Shown one piece after another: positions 9,581-18,557 of a stretch of DNA of 64,000 nt; position 1 is the first letter of the stretch; every line of letters starts with the position of its first letter. A program made the translations under genes and the position numbers. This stretch comes from an uncultured Oscillospiraceae bacterium (lineage in GTDB: Bacteria > Bacillota > Clostridia > Oscillospirales > Oscillospiraceae), in contig CAKSWT010000009.1 in assembly GCA_934512135.1 (NCBI GenBank), positions 47,550-111,549 of the forward strand, written 5' to 3'. Below the pieces are notes generated by a model. That model did not search any database. It was not told the DNA's origin and saw only the letters and a list, made by a program, of their open reading frames with translations.

Positions 9581-9906
9581 TACTGATTCACCACCTTCCA
9601 TAATAGTTCTTCAATTTTTGCCTGCCGGAGCTTCAACTCCTCCACATCGTTTCGGGTAAGGATTCCGGCATTTGCGCTCCGTGCAATCTGGTTGATGTTG
9701 ACACCTTCCCGATTGATGGCCAGAGCCAGCTCCTTCAGGTCTTCCGGCCTCCGGGGCTTGATCTCCGTTCCATGAATCAGCCTTCGGATGATGGCACTGG
9801 CACTCAGACCGGATTCCTCCGTGAGTTGATCAAGTTTTCTTTTGTCCTCCGGCTTCAGCCGAACAGACAGGAATATGTCTTTGTTGGTTGTAATCACCCC
9901 TTTCAT
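9580..9906 (-). CDS. mobC: MobC-type relaxosome accessory protein
   Basis: 108 residues. It has an N-terminal ribbon-helix-helix-like segment (IFLSVRLKPEDKRKLDQL, then GLSASAIIRRLI) and the MobC signature GVNINQIARSANA with a helical tail. MobC proteins bind oriT beside the relaxase and help open the strands. It is directly upstream of mobA, whose start overlaps its stop. The Shine-Dalgarno sequence before the ATG at 9904-9906 is weak; a start a few codons later, just after an AAAGGGG, is possible. Confidence 0.87.
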   Translation of the reverse strand: MKGVITTNKDIFLSVRLKPEDKRKLDQLTEESGLSASAIIRRLIHGTEIKPRRPEDLKELALAINREGVNINQIARSANAGILTRNDVEELKLRQAKIEELLWKVVNQ

Positions 9907-9936
9907 ATCGATAGAAAAGCGGAAGGTGCAGGAGTA

Positions 9937-10161
9937 TCAAATCCACTCCCGCACCTTCCGTGCAATTGTTATAAGCCACGACAACGCCACCGCTGCTAAC
10001 ATGGCATACCATATGCCGTTAGCAAGAGCAGTGTGGGAATAGTACCACTCGTGGAATATGGTTGGAATAATCAGCGCATAAAGCAATGGAACGCCCAGAC
10101 GCAGCGCTCCGGCAACCCGGAACATCAGAAGAAATAGTGCGGTCACAATACATGCCAACAT
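9937..10161 (-). CDS. Small membrane protein of mobile element
   Basis: 74 residues with three hydrophobic stretches and a basic C-terminal tail (ITIARKVREWI). The ATG has TGGAGG upstream at good spacing. It lies 30 bp before mobC on the same strand. Small membrane proteins of this sort often accompany mobC/mobA in Clostridia elements, but I recognise no named family. Function unknown; possibly membrane docking or entry exclusion (speculative). Confidence 0.6.
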   Translation of the reverse strand: MLACIVTALFLLMFRVAGALRLGVPLLYALIIPTIFHEWYYSHTALANGIWYAMLAAVALSWLITIARKVREWI

Positions 10162-10208
10162 AAAAACACCTCCAGTTGGTGTTGTATGTTAGCATACTGT
10201 CTAATTAA

Positions 10209-10378
10209 TTACAAGTTATACTGGGCTTTGATTTCGTTTCCAATGGCATACAACAAATGTGTTTTCCCCATCCCATTTTCAGCAGAAATAACCAGAGGAT
10301 TATAGGCCTGACCGGGATATCTGGTCACTGCGATTGAGGCCGCATGTGCAAATCGGTTGGCTCTGCTTACCAGAAAAG
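10209..10378 (-). pseudogene. dnaA-like fragment
   Basis: About 55 codons match the start of the DnaA AAA+ domain: FLV..ANRFAHAASIAV, then PGQAYNPLVISAENGMGKTHLLYAIGNEI, including a Walker A-like GxGKTH. The canonical second residue pair GVGLGKT is here ENGMGKT. The similarity begins abruptly where the pilin-like fragment ends and stops at a TAA soon after the P-loop. It cannot be a working initiator. It may be debris or a small truncated P-loop protein fused by rearrangement. Confidence 0.65.
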
Positions 10379-10977
10379 TAGCCAAAGGCCAAGACGGTCT
10401 TAATGAGTTCCCACTGGGTGGCATCCAACTCCAGCATCCAGTAGGACGCTGAGTCCGCAGCTCCATCGTCATAACTGGTGTACTGCTGTTTATCTACAGA
10501 GCCTACATTGGGCTCAATGCAATAGGCCACAACACCGTCAATTTCGTGGTAGGAAATCATCTCGCAGTAGAAGTAATGGGCACCGGTGTGGCCGGTTCCG
10601 GTGTAATGCTGGTTCCAATACCAGTAGGGGGAGATATAGTTGTAGACATAGGTACAGAGACTTTTGCTCATGGTCCCTGTTGCCGCCCTCATTCTGGGAT
10701 TGAAGAAAGCCCGAACCAGCGGGTAGCCGTCCATACTGAGGGGTTCGTCACTTTCTGTGACGGTTTCCTCTGACGGTTCTTCTGGCGTCTCCGATTCAGG
10801 TTCCGGTGATGGGGTTGCTTCCGGCTCTGTCTGCTCTGCGGTACTACTCTCGGTCTCCCCTGGTTCCACAGCCGAGGACTCTGCCAAATCCGTGGCCATG
10901 ACCGCTGGAATGAAACCGATGGCCATTGCCCCGAGAAGCACCAGGGCCAGAATGCGTGTGCTGATTCTAGTTTTCAA
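10379..10977 (-). pseudogene. Thioester-domain surface protein (pilin tip-like), N-terminal fragment
   Basis: A TTG start (10975-10977) with AAAGGAG upstream gives a signal peptide (KTRISTRILALVLLGAMAIG), then a Pro/Glu/Thr/Ser-rich linker. The beginning of a class I thioester domain follows, with the key AYCIEP cysteine motif. Such domains form internal Cys-Gln thioesters on LPXTG-anchored adhesins. The frame leaves recognisable sequence near 10379, where dnaA-like sequence begins in another frame, so the glutamine half of the domain, the Cna-B repeats and the sortase signal are missing. A Cna-B-rich piece at 23244-24572 could be from the same gene or a relative. Confidence 0.7.
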
Positions 10978-11412
10978 TTCGTTTCTCCTTTCATAGAAAT
11001 GCAAAAAGTCCCCGCAATGCAACGAAGTTCGTCACACCACGAGGGCAAGATATATATGATCAGCCGAAGCTGTTGTTTTCAAAAAACAAAGGGGTTAGTA
11101 ATACCGGTTTGACACTACCGTCTTACATGTTCATTGTAACTGTTAAGCTGATAGGGGGGTGCCTAAATTGTGAAATCAAACTATAACCATTTGGCATCAT
11201 CCCATTCATTATCGTTTTCTGTCAAGAAAATGGTAGAATATAATAAACTATGTTATACGAAGGCGTTATTTATGGATACAGAGAAAATGTTCCCCTATTC
11301 GGGCATTAAATCCGTATGACCCACAAAGTTCCATCCGATAACAACTCCTCCACAAAAAATTGTGGAGGAGTTGTTGTATGGGGGAATTATAGAAACTGGA
11401 AGAATCAAACGA
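10978..11412. other. Intergenic stretch, AT-rich
   Basis: About 430 bp without a convincing gene. It holds the ribosome site and presumably the promoter of the pilin-like fragment, an AT-rich tract (11160-11280), and a strong inverted repeat (listed separately) near the flavoenzyme 2 end. A rearrangement boundary between mobile-element DNA and module 2 is likely somewhere here. Confidence 0.5.
11340..11375 (-). terminator. Hairpin downstream of flavoenzyme 2 gene
   Basis: Arms AACAACTCCTCCACAA and TTGTGGAGGAGTTGTT pair over ~16 bp around a short A/T loop. It lies 37 bp after the flavoenzyme 2 stop, fitting the end of that operon. No long T-run follows. Confidence 0.6.
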
Positions 11413-13359
11413 TTAAATGTCCAGCGCTGCCCAGTAGCCGGTGTGGGTAGCACCGAAAACAGTCTGGATCTTGGCACAGTCGCCAATCTGGACGTAGTCC
11501 TCAGCCACGAACCGGAACTTCTCAGCCTCGGCAGCGTTGGGCCGCATGCCTACGGCCATAATTACGGTGTCACAGGGGACAACCACCTCGTTGCCGTCTG
11601 TATCCACATAGGTAACGCTATCGTCGGAGATGGCAGTGACCTTTGCACCGGTGCGAACGTCGGTGAATTCCTCCAGACGCTCAGTCAGAGGAATGCGATG
11701 GGTACGCCACGCCTCGGGAGCAACGGCCCCGGTCATCTCCAGAATGGTGACATGCTTGCCGTAGGTTTGGGCTAGGTCAAGGCCGCCCTCGCATCCCACC
11801 AGACCGCCGCCGACCACCACAACGCGTTCGCCGATGTTGTCCAGATTTTCAAAGTAGTTGAATGCGTTGAGAACCTTAGGACTGTCAGCACCGGGGATGG
11901 GCGGAATAATAGGATTGGCACCGGTAGCGGCAACAATCACATCAAAGCCCATGGCATCCACAGACTCGGGTTCAGCGGTGGTATTCAGAAGCACTTTGAC
12001 ACCGGCCTTGTAGGTCTGGCGGACAAGGTAGTTCATAAAGTCACGGAGCCCCTCCTTAAAATATTCGTGGGTTCCGAACTTGAGCTGACCGCCCAGCTTG
12101 TCGGTTTTCTCCATCAGGGTTACGTCATGGCCCCGCTGAGAAGCGGTGATGGCACACTGCATACCTGCAGGGCCGCCACCGATGACCAGAACCTTCCGGC
12201 TCTTGGTAATGGGTTTTGTCAGAGCATCCAGACGTAGGTTGCGGCCTGCGGTGGGGTTGACGGAACAGCCAAAACGGCGTGCAACTTTCTCACCATCCAG
12301 GCAGTAGAAGCACTTGATGCAGGGGGTGATGTCCTCCTCCCGGCCCTTGCGGACCTTGTTGGGCCACTCGGGGTCGGCGATGGTCGTACGGCACATGGCA
12401 ATGGCGTCAGCCTTGCCGGATGCCAGAATCTCCTCAGCCTTAGCGGGATCGGTAATGGCACCGATGGTGACCACAGGACATTTGGTAATCTCTTTTTTGA
12501 TGGCCTCAGCGAGATACACGTTGGGGCCGTGACCCAGGAAAGCGGAGGGATGCATGATGGCACGGGTATGTACGTTGGCACGCATACCTGCGGAAACATG
12601 GATCAGATCCACCTTGTCCTCAATCATCTTCAGGAACTCAATGGTGTCCTCCAGGGTCAAAGCGCCCTCGGTAAGCTCGGAGCCGGAAATACGGTATTCA
12701 ATGGGGAAACCCTTGCCGCAGCGTTCCTTGATGGCCTCAATGACCTCGATGGCGAACCGTGCGCGGTTCTCGGCGCTGCCGCCGTACTCATCGGTACGCT
12801 TGTTGGCATAAGGGGAGGTGAACTGGCTCAGGAGCCAGCCGTGGCCGCCATGGAGCATGACCATGTCGAAGCCAACCTTCTGGGCATAGGCTGCGGCGCT
12901 GGCAAAATTGTTCACCACGTCCTTAATGTCCTCCTTGGTCATCTCGTCTACCACGGTACCGTCAGGCTTGACCATGGCAGAGGGGCCAAAGGGGTTCTTG
13001 CCGATGATATCGGCAGGAGACTCGTGGCCGCCATGGCACAGCTCGATGGAGAGCTTGCAGTCATGCTGATGGACAGCGTCTACCAGCTGGACCATATAAG
13101 GCATGCCAGCGACATCAAAAACGTTCAGGTGGCCGGGATGGGTGGGTGCGCGGTCACGGTCCACAGCGGTTTCTCCGATGGTGACCAGCGCGGCACCGCC
13201 CTTGGCCTTGCCCTCATAATAGGAAATGGTCTGATGGGTGGGATAGCCCTCCTTGCTCTGCTCTGCCATCATGGTGGGGGAGAGCAGGATGCGGTTTTTC
13301 AGGACCATGTTGCCTACCTTGAGGGGCTGGAACAGATGGGGATACTTGAGTTTAATCAC
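11413..13359 (-). CDS. Old-Yellow-Enzyme/2,4-dienoyl-CoA reductase-like Fe-S flavoenzyme (paralogue 2)
   Basis: 648 residues with the same three-part plan as paralogue 1. An FMN TIM barrel with KRTDEYGGSAENRARF comes first, then a 4Fe-4S cysteine cluster (CIKCFYC near 346), then an FAD/NAD(P)H domain starting GGGPAGMQCA near 390 with a second nucleotide fold (VVVVGGGLVGCE). The active-site loop reads HGGHGW near 168, with Trp where FadH-like enzymes have Tyr. The start is GTG (13357-13359) with GGAGG upstream; no ATG fits. It is 20 bp downstream of an SLC13-like permease in one operon, so the enzyme probably reduces whatever that carrier imports, likely an organic anion with an activated C=C bond. 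Substrate unproven. Confidence 0.88.
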   Translation of the reverse strand: MIKLKYPHLFQPLKVGNMVLKNRILLSPTMMAEQSKEGYPTHQTISYYEGKAKGGAALVTIGETAVDRDRAPTHPGHLNVFDVAGMPYMVQLVDAVHQHDCKLSIELCHGGHESPADIIGKNPFGPSAMVKPDGTVVDEMTKEDIKDVVNNFASAAAYAQKVGFDMVMLHGGHGWLLSQFTSPYANKRTDEYGGSAENRARFAIEVIEAIKERCGKGFPIEYRISGSELTEGALTLEDTIEFLKMIEDKVDLIHVSAGMRANVHTRAIMHPSAFLGHGPNVYLAEAIKKEITKCPVVTIGAITDPAKAEEILASGKADAIAMCRTTIADPEWPNKVRKGREEDITPCIKCFYCLDGEKVARRFGCSVNPTAGRNLRLDALTKPITKSRKVLVIGGGPAGMQCAITASQRGHDVTLMEKTDKLGGQLKFGTHEYFKEGLRDFMNYLVRQTYKAGVKVLLNTTAEPESVDAMGFDVIVAATGANPIIPPIPGADSPKVLNAFNYFENLDNIGERVVVVGGGLVGCEGGLDLAQTYGKHVTILEMTGAVAPEAWRTHRIPLTERLEEFTDVRTGAKVTAISDDSVTYVDTDGNEVVVPCDTVIMAVGMRPNAAEAEKFRFVAEDYVQIGDCAKIQTVFGATHTGYWAALDI

Positions 13360-13379
13360 GGTTTTGCCTCCAAACTAGT

Positions 13380-14810
13380 TTAGAATAGCAGATTGCCCAT
13401 GGGAATGCCCACCAGCAGAATGACGACCAGGGAACAGAGCACTGCGAAGATGCCATACTTGGCGGCCTGTGCGCCGGTGACCCACTCGGAGTTGCCGTGG
13501 AGTGCAGCAGCGGGGACGCAGGCGGCGGGAGTCGCAAGTGCCATAGAAGTGGACATGATGGTGACAACCAGCAGCATAACAGGGTTCGCGCCGTTGGCTG
13601 CAGCAAAGGAATATGCGATGGGAATAAACAGCATACCGACAACCAGGTTGTTAAGCACGTTAGTCAGGATGCAGGGGATCACGGTGATGAGGATTAGGAA
13701 GACGATCATATTGCTGCCGCCGAAGATGGGCTGGCACAGCTGGGTGACCCATGCCACGATGCCCAGGTCAGCATTGCTCAGGGAGCCAGAGATCAGGACC
13801 ACGCAGGCAATAACGAAGATCAGTTCCCACTTGGCCTGAGACATGTACTCAGCAAAGCTCTTGCCCTTGGTAAAGTTCAATGCAATGAGAATGGCAACCA
13901 GAAGCAGAGCAAGTCCCTTGACGTCCAGGTTCTTCAGAGCGGCCACCACGGGGATGGAAGCAGGCAGCAGACTTGCAATTGCCAGAGCCAGCAGGAAGAC
14001 GGCCAGGACACCGAAGACCAGCTTCTGATAGCCGTCGAGCTTCTCAGCCTTCTCCATAGAGGAGGTGTCAATGCTGGGAGCCTTGATCCGGAGGATATAC
14101 TTGCCGAACAGCACATAAAGCAGAGCAGACAGCTGGGAGACCACCAGCATCCAGACAAAGTAGGGCACGAAACCGGGAGCCTCCATGCCGGAAACGTTGG
14201 TGAAGGCGCCCATCAACATGACGACAGGAACGTTGAAGGTAAAGAGCTGACCGCCCATCAGGGTGCCGAAGGCAATAGCGGTAACAGCAAACTGGGTGAA
14301 GGGACCCTTCTCGATCTTGTTGGCCTCAACAATGTTATAAAACAGAGACCATACCAGGAAGATGACAGGGAAAGCGCCGGTAATACCGTGGAGCAGGCAG
14401 GCAGCCAGCATCATGAGATAAACCAGGACCCAGGGACGACCATTGCCCAGACGGGAACCGACGATCTTCAGAGAGATGTAACGAGTAATGCCTGCGGATT
14501 CCAGAACGCCCAGCATGCCGAACATAGTGATAACGATCAGGGTGTTGTTATGTCCGAAAGCAGTGATCATGGATTCACTGACGGTCATCAGACCGGTGAA
14601 ACCCATACAGATGATGGCCATTGCGGAGGGCCAGAACATACCCACGGTGGCCCAGCCCCAGATGGTTCCGATGACAACGCCGGCCACAGCCATACCGGTT
14701 TGGGTGATGGGAGCAGGTGCAGGGATAAAGCGGAAACAAAGCATCAGCAGCATAACGATTGCGCTGTTGATATAATAAGCGGGAGTGCCTTTGAGAGCTC
14801 GGGCTTTCAT
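13380..14810 (-). CDS. SLC13/DASS-like anion permease
   Basis: 476 residues, 11-13 hydrophobic segments. Similarity is to divalent anion/sodium symporters (SLC13/CitMHS/ArsB group): repeated re-entrant-type segments, a GTLMGGQLFTFN motif in the first half and the matching TNVLNNLVVGMLFIPIA and TSMALATPAACVP in the second. Such proteins import di- and tricarboxylates or related acids. It is the first gene of the permease-flavoenzyme operon, with AGAGG before the ATG and a promoter in the spacer to the divergent LysR gene. Confidence 0.83.
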   Translation of the reverse strand: MKARALKGTPAYYINSAIVMLLMLCFRFIPAPAPITQTGMAVAGVVIGTIWGWATVGMFWPSAMAIICMGFTGLMTVSESMITAFGHNNTLIVITMFGMLGVLESAGITRYISLKIVGSRLGNGRPWVLVYLMMLAACLLHGITGAFPVIFLVWSLFYNIVEANKIEKGPFTQFAVTAIAFGTLMGGQLFTFNVPVVMLMGAFTNVSGMEAPGFVPYFVWMLVVSQLSALLYVLFGKYILRIKAPSIDTSSMEKAEKLDGYQKLVFGVLAVFLLALAIASLLPASIPVVAALKNLDVKGLALLLVAILIALNFTKGKSFAEYMSQAKWELIFVIACVVLISGSLSNADLGIVAWVTQLCQPIFGGSNMIVFLILITVIPCILTNVLNNLVVGMLFIPIAYSFAAANGANPVMLLVVTIMSTSMALATPAACVPAAALHGNSEWVTGAQAAKYGIFAVLCSLVVILLVGIPMGNLLF

Positions 14811-15065
14811 ACAGTTTCGCCTCTTTCTACATTATTATAATACGGAGCATAAGAAAATCAAGCCAAATGGAGGATTGTACACATGACCATTTCAAAGCGA
14901 CGCTGCATGGCCGTACAGCGATCGCTCCAATCACCGCAAATGCGGCGTATGCATCGATCCTGTGTGCTTGCATTCCTGTCCTGATTGTATTATAATGAAT
15001 TACAAAATCTTTTACAAATCGAATAAATTGATCCTATGCATAAGTTTTTGTTATGGGGTGATCCT
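14811..15065. promoter_or_regulatory. Divergent promoters for permease-flavoenzyme 2 operon and LysR gene
   Basis: Minus strand: TTGATT (complement of 14856-14861) and TATAAT (complement of 14834-14839), 16 bp apart, for the permease operon. Plus strand: TTGCAT (14968-14973) and TATAAT (14991-14996), 17 bp apart, for the LysR gene. The spacer should contain LysR operator sites. Confidence 0.7.
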
Positions 15066-15956
15066 ATGAATCTCCGTTATTACAAGGTTTTTGTGGAAGT
15101 CTACGAGCAAATGAATATGAGTCTGGTGGCAGAGCAGATGTTTTTGAGTCAACCGGCGGTAAGCCGAATCATACGGGAACTGGAAGATCACTATTCCATT
15201 CGTTTTTTTCTTCGTCAGAACGGGCGGCTGATCCGCACAGCAGGCGGCACGCGATTTTATCAATACACCAAGGAGCTTCTTGCCTGCGAGGAGCAGCTGA
15301 CCCTTGCTATGGCAGATCAGCGACGGAACCGAAAGGTGACTCTGGGTGTGGCACCTACACTGGCCTCCAACTATATCCCGCCCATACTCCAGAAGTACAA
15401 GGAGGAACTGGATGAGCTGGATGTTCGCCTGTTCTCTAGCCGTCCGGAGGCTTTGGAGCAGATGCTTCTGGATTCACGGATGGAGGTGGCAATGGTTGAA
15501 GGCAAAGTTTCCTCCTGGGAGCTGGTGTCCGTTCCTCTGTTTGAGGAAAAACTTGTGCTTGTGGTCGCAGAGAATGCCCCCGCTCCGGATCCGGAACAGC
15601 CCCTGCCGCTGTTGGTTCGGGATGCCGGCGAACTGGAACGGCATCGGTTTGAGCAGACCTTTCTAGACATCCAACGGGAATACCGCATTCAGGGCGAACT
15701 GGTAGACGTAGAAGCGATTAAAAAATGTGCGCAGTGTGGCCTGGGTGTGGGGTTGGTTCCCAGGGGTTGCATACACCCCGACGATAGGCTTCGTGAAATT
15801 GATATCCCAGGCATAGATTTGTCCGCGCAGTATTCTCTGGTTTTCCACCGGAAGCGATATCTGTTTCCGGAATTGATCCACCTGATTGATTTCTTGTTTA
15901 TAAGGTGCAATGGTGCAAAGGCAACGGAATTGTTCCCCCACCATTTCACGAGCTGA
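15066..15956 (+). CDS. LysR-family transcriptional regulator
   Basis: 296 residues: N-terminal winged HTH (NLRYYKVFVEVYEQMNMS, then FLSQPAVSRIIRELEDHY and FFLRQNGRLIRTAGG), then an effector-binding domain. The ATG at 15066 is preferred over the in-frame ATG at 15036 because LysR homology starts there and GGGGTG precedes it. Divergent from the SLC13-like permease and flavoenzyme 2, it is most likely their activator responding to the imported acid. Confidence 0.9.
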   Translation: MNLRYYKVFVEVYEQMNMSLVAEQMFLSQPAVSRIIRELEDHYSIRFFLRQNGRLIRTAGGTRFYQYTKELLACEEQLTLAMADQRRNRKVTLGVAPTLASNYIPPILQKYKEELDELDVRLFSSRPEALEQMLLDSRMEVAMVEGKVSSWELVSVPLFEEKLVLVVAENAPAPDPEQPLPLLVRDAGELERHRFEQTFLDIQREYRIQGELVDVEAIKKCAQCGLGVGLVPRGCIHPDDRLREIDIPGIDLSAQYSLVFHRKRYLFPELIHLIDFLFIRCNGAKATELFPHHFTS

Positions 15957-16046
15957 TTGTCCTTTTACCCATATATAGTACCGCCCACGATACCCTGCAT
16001 TTGACGGAGATCCCCTTGATCTTCCTTTCGTAGGAAATCCTCATTC

Positions 16047-16346
16047 TTAGTCACCTGCCAGAGCTTCCTCGATGAGCTCCACAATGAACTCCTTCTGGCT
16101 GATCTTCCGCCCTCTGCGCTGAGATTCCTCCGCGAGGTAGGTTTTCAGCTTCTGGAAGAGTTCCTCGGAAATCTGAATTGCAAGGGTTCTGGTTGCTGCC
16201 ATGGTGATTCTGCCTCCTTCGTAATACTCGGTCAATACTTCTGTGATGTAGTCGCTCAGGGACTTGCCTGATTCCTGCTGTTCCTGCCGCACCTTATTGT
16301 GCAGGCTGATGGGGATCTGAGCACATAGGTTTTTGCGTTCTTCCAT
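16047..16346 (-). CDS. Ribbon-helix-helix DNA-binding protein (two RHH-like segments)
   Basis: 99 residues containing two successive RHH-like units: NLCAQIPISLHNKVRQEQQ (residues ~6-45) and TRTLAIQISEELFQKLKTYL, ending KEFIVELIEEALAGD. RHH proteins of this size act as repressors or plasmid copy/partition regulators on mobile elements. The ATG at 16344-16346 has AAAGGCGG upstream. A truncated relative lies at 24619-24812 with the same YEGG junction between units, so this family belongs to the mobile DNA rather than the metabolic modules. Confidence 0.75.
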   Translation of the reverse strand: MEERKNLCAQIPISLHNKVRQEQQESGKSLSDYITEVLTEYYEGGRITMAATRTLAIQISEELFQKLKTYLAEESQRRGRKISQKEFIVELIEEALAGD

Positions 16347-16515
16347 CGGGATTCCGCCTTTCATGTAATTTGCAAGGCAAGTATACTTTGAAAGCATGGA
16401 AGAAGCTATTCACCAGAAGCAACGAAGAAACCAATGAAAAGGAAGCAGAACCACCAAACATATCTTCTCTTCCCGGTCGTTGCAACAAGTCGGGTGTTTT
16501 CAATTGTGCAGCCTT

Positions 16516-16545
16516 TTATTGTTTATTACAATAACGTTTTATTGT
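16516..16545 (+). promoter_or_regulatory. Triple alternating 7-bp repeat upstream of GPH symporter
   Basis: TTATTGT (16516-16522), ACAATAA (16528-16534) and TTATTGT (16539-16545) alternate in orientation at about one helical turn. They lie ~75 bp upstream of the symporter start and look like an operator for a dimeric repressor or activator. Inference from pattern only. Confidence 0.4.
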
Positions 16546-16619
16546 AACTTTGTATTTCCTATCGTGATGCGACTTCCTTATACTATAGGTGTATTAAACA
16601 AAAAGGAAGGAGATTCCCC

Positions 16620-17558
16620 ATGAATCAAAAGCTTTCATTGAAAGAACGGTTATGTTACGGCGCAGGCGACTTGGGAAGCCAGTTTGCCTTTAACATGATC
16701 ACCACTTATTTACTGATCTTTATGACCGACGTAGCAGGACTTCCTACGACAGTTGCAGGTACGGTCATGCTGGTGGCAATGATCTTTGATGCAGTTAACG
16801 ATGTAGCAATCGGTATGATTGCAGATCGTTCCAAGCTTCGTAAAACAGGTCATTATCGTCCGTTTATGTTTGCTGCCGCCATTCCATACGGCATCTTTAT
16901 CGTACTTTGCTTCCTTTCTCCCACTGATAACTACATGGTCAAGATGATCTGGGCTTATGCGGTATATCTTATCTTCACCGTTGTCAGCACCCTCTTTCAG
17001 GTTCCCTTTGGCTCTGCCTCCAATGTAATGACCTCTGATCCTCAGGAAAGAGTTACCCTGGGCGCATTCCGAGACTGGGGTGCGAATCTGGCTGCATTCC
17101 TTCTCAACCTTTTCGCAGTTCAGGTTATTACCGGTTTCAGCGCCGACGGCGTCAGTATGGATGCTCGCGGCTATCTGGCTCTTGCCATTCTGGTTGGTAT
17201 TGTCACCACAATCTTCTGTTTTGTTGCCGCCGCCGGAATCAAGGAACGCTATCAGCCTGAGCAAACCTCTGTCAACCTGGGCGTTACCATGAAATCCGTA
17301 CTGAAAAACGGTCCTGCTCTTTGTCTGCTGGGTATGGTCTTCTGCATTAACCTTTTTGTGGCATTCAAGGGCTCTTTTACACCTTACTATGCACTATATT
17401 ACCTCGGGAATCCGGACATGATTGCCGGAATTCTCACTACCATGTATACTTTACCTTTGCTGGGACTGCTGTTTGTTCCAAAGCTCAACGCTGTTTTAGG
17501 TAGCCGCAAACTATTCTTTGTTGCCGCAGGATGTGCCGTTCTTTCCGGCATTGTATAG
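16620..17558 (+). pseudogene. GPH-family sugar/cation symporter, truncated
   Basis: 312 residues from a proper start (AAGGAAGGAG then ATG). N-terminal MelB/GPH features are clear: LSLKERLCYGAGDLGSQFAF, the DAVNDVAIGMIADRS motif, and several membrane segments. Family members are ~440-480 residues, so the last three or four helices are missing. The frame ends at a TAG immediately where an antisense DUF5688 gene begins. It would normally import a glycoside or uronide with Na+/H+. The cut probably inactivates it. Confidence 0.8.
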
Positions 17559-18274
17559 TCTCCGCCCAGCTTCTCCGCTGCCTGTTTCATGAAATCCGGA
17601 TAGAAGATACATCCTGCTCCATAAACACCGTGATTACAGGTAGCAACATACATTTCACTGGGATTGTCTCCCACCATTTCAGGGGGAAGTCCCATCATTT
17701 CCGCCAGAATCTCTTGCATCCCTCGTACATCTGCCGGGAAGCATTCCGGTGCCATTGCCATCGCATCCGCATGGAGCTGTTCCGGGGTAATGCCGTAGTT
17801 TTCGAGCATCTGGTTGGTAGCCAGCACAGAGGCCGTTCCACGATCGTCCGTGCTGATCACGAAGCGATAGACCATGGACATGTCCTCTTTCTCCGTATGG
17901 GGAATCGTAGAAAGCATATCTTCATTCCCGGCAGTGGGAACCACCTGAATCATCAGCGTTTTCTTCATGGTCTCATAATCCTTCAGGTCGGAAGCTTTCA
18001 CATTCGGACGATCCGCAAAGCTCTCCGGAATCAAGTGTGCCACAGCATCCAGTGCCGCTTCCATATCCCTGCCGTTCCCGGTTCTCTCATAGACTTTCTG
18101 CAGATCGAAGCTGATGCCGACGTTGCTGTTTGCGGGATTGACGGTAATTCCGTAGTAACCTTCCCCCTGAAGCTTGTCGACCTGCCGTGTGACGATCTCT
18201 GCATTTTTCAGAGGCTCCGGCAGTCTGTTGCCGATCTCTTCGGCAACACGGTCAACAAATTCTTTGTAGTCCAA
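17556..18274 (-). pseudogene. DUF5688 family protein, C-terminally truncated
   Basis: A TTG start (18272-18274) with AAAGGAG upstream yields about 240 residues resembling DUF5688 proteins of Clostridia mobile elements (DYKEFVDRVAEEIGNRLP, then AEEKLGG-type ending). Recognisable sequence stops near EKLGGDY, where the symporter fragment begins on the other strand; the frame then runs on through antisense symporter DNA to 17399. Function of the family is unknown. It belongs to the replication/partition block upstream of it. Confidence 0.7.
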
Positions 18275-18287
18275 AAAACCACTCCTT

Positions 18288-18557
18288 TCATAGTGACTGC
18301 AAAAAAGAGACCACAGAATCATCGAGGAAGATATCCTCAAATTCCGTGGTCTTGGTAATTGTAATGTTTTTCAGTTCTTCCCGGATGGTTGTCTGCACCT
18401 CCCGGCAGAGCTTCTCCCGATCCAGATATCCGCAGATTGCCGTGACAACTGCATCGGTGTAGTGACCGGTGCTGGCTTTATCTATATACGCGAGCGCCTG
18501 TCTGTGCCGGGGATTATCCAGTGAAAACTGAAGGCCGATTCGCCGTTTTTCACCCAT
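18288..18557 (-). CDS. Small protein coupled to ParM (StbB-like candidate)
   Basis: About 89 residues. The ATG at 18555-18557 lies inside the parM stop region (ATGGGTGA), implying translational coupling. An N-terminal basic strand (EKRRIGLQFSLDN) and a following helical region (RHRQALAYIDKASTGHYTDAVVTAI) are compatible with a small DNA-binding partition partner such as those paired with ParM actins. The assignment is by context; sequence similarity alone is not decisive. Confidence 0.6.
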   Translation of the reverse strand: MGEKRRIGLQFSLDNPRHRQALAYIDKASTGHYTDAVVTAICGYLDREKLCREVQTTIREELKNITITKTTEFEDIFLDDSVVSFLQSL

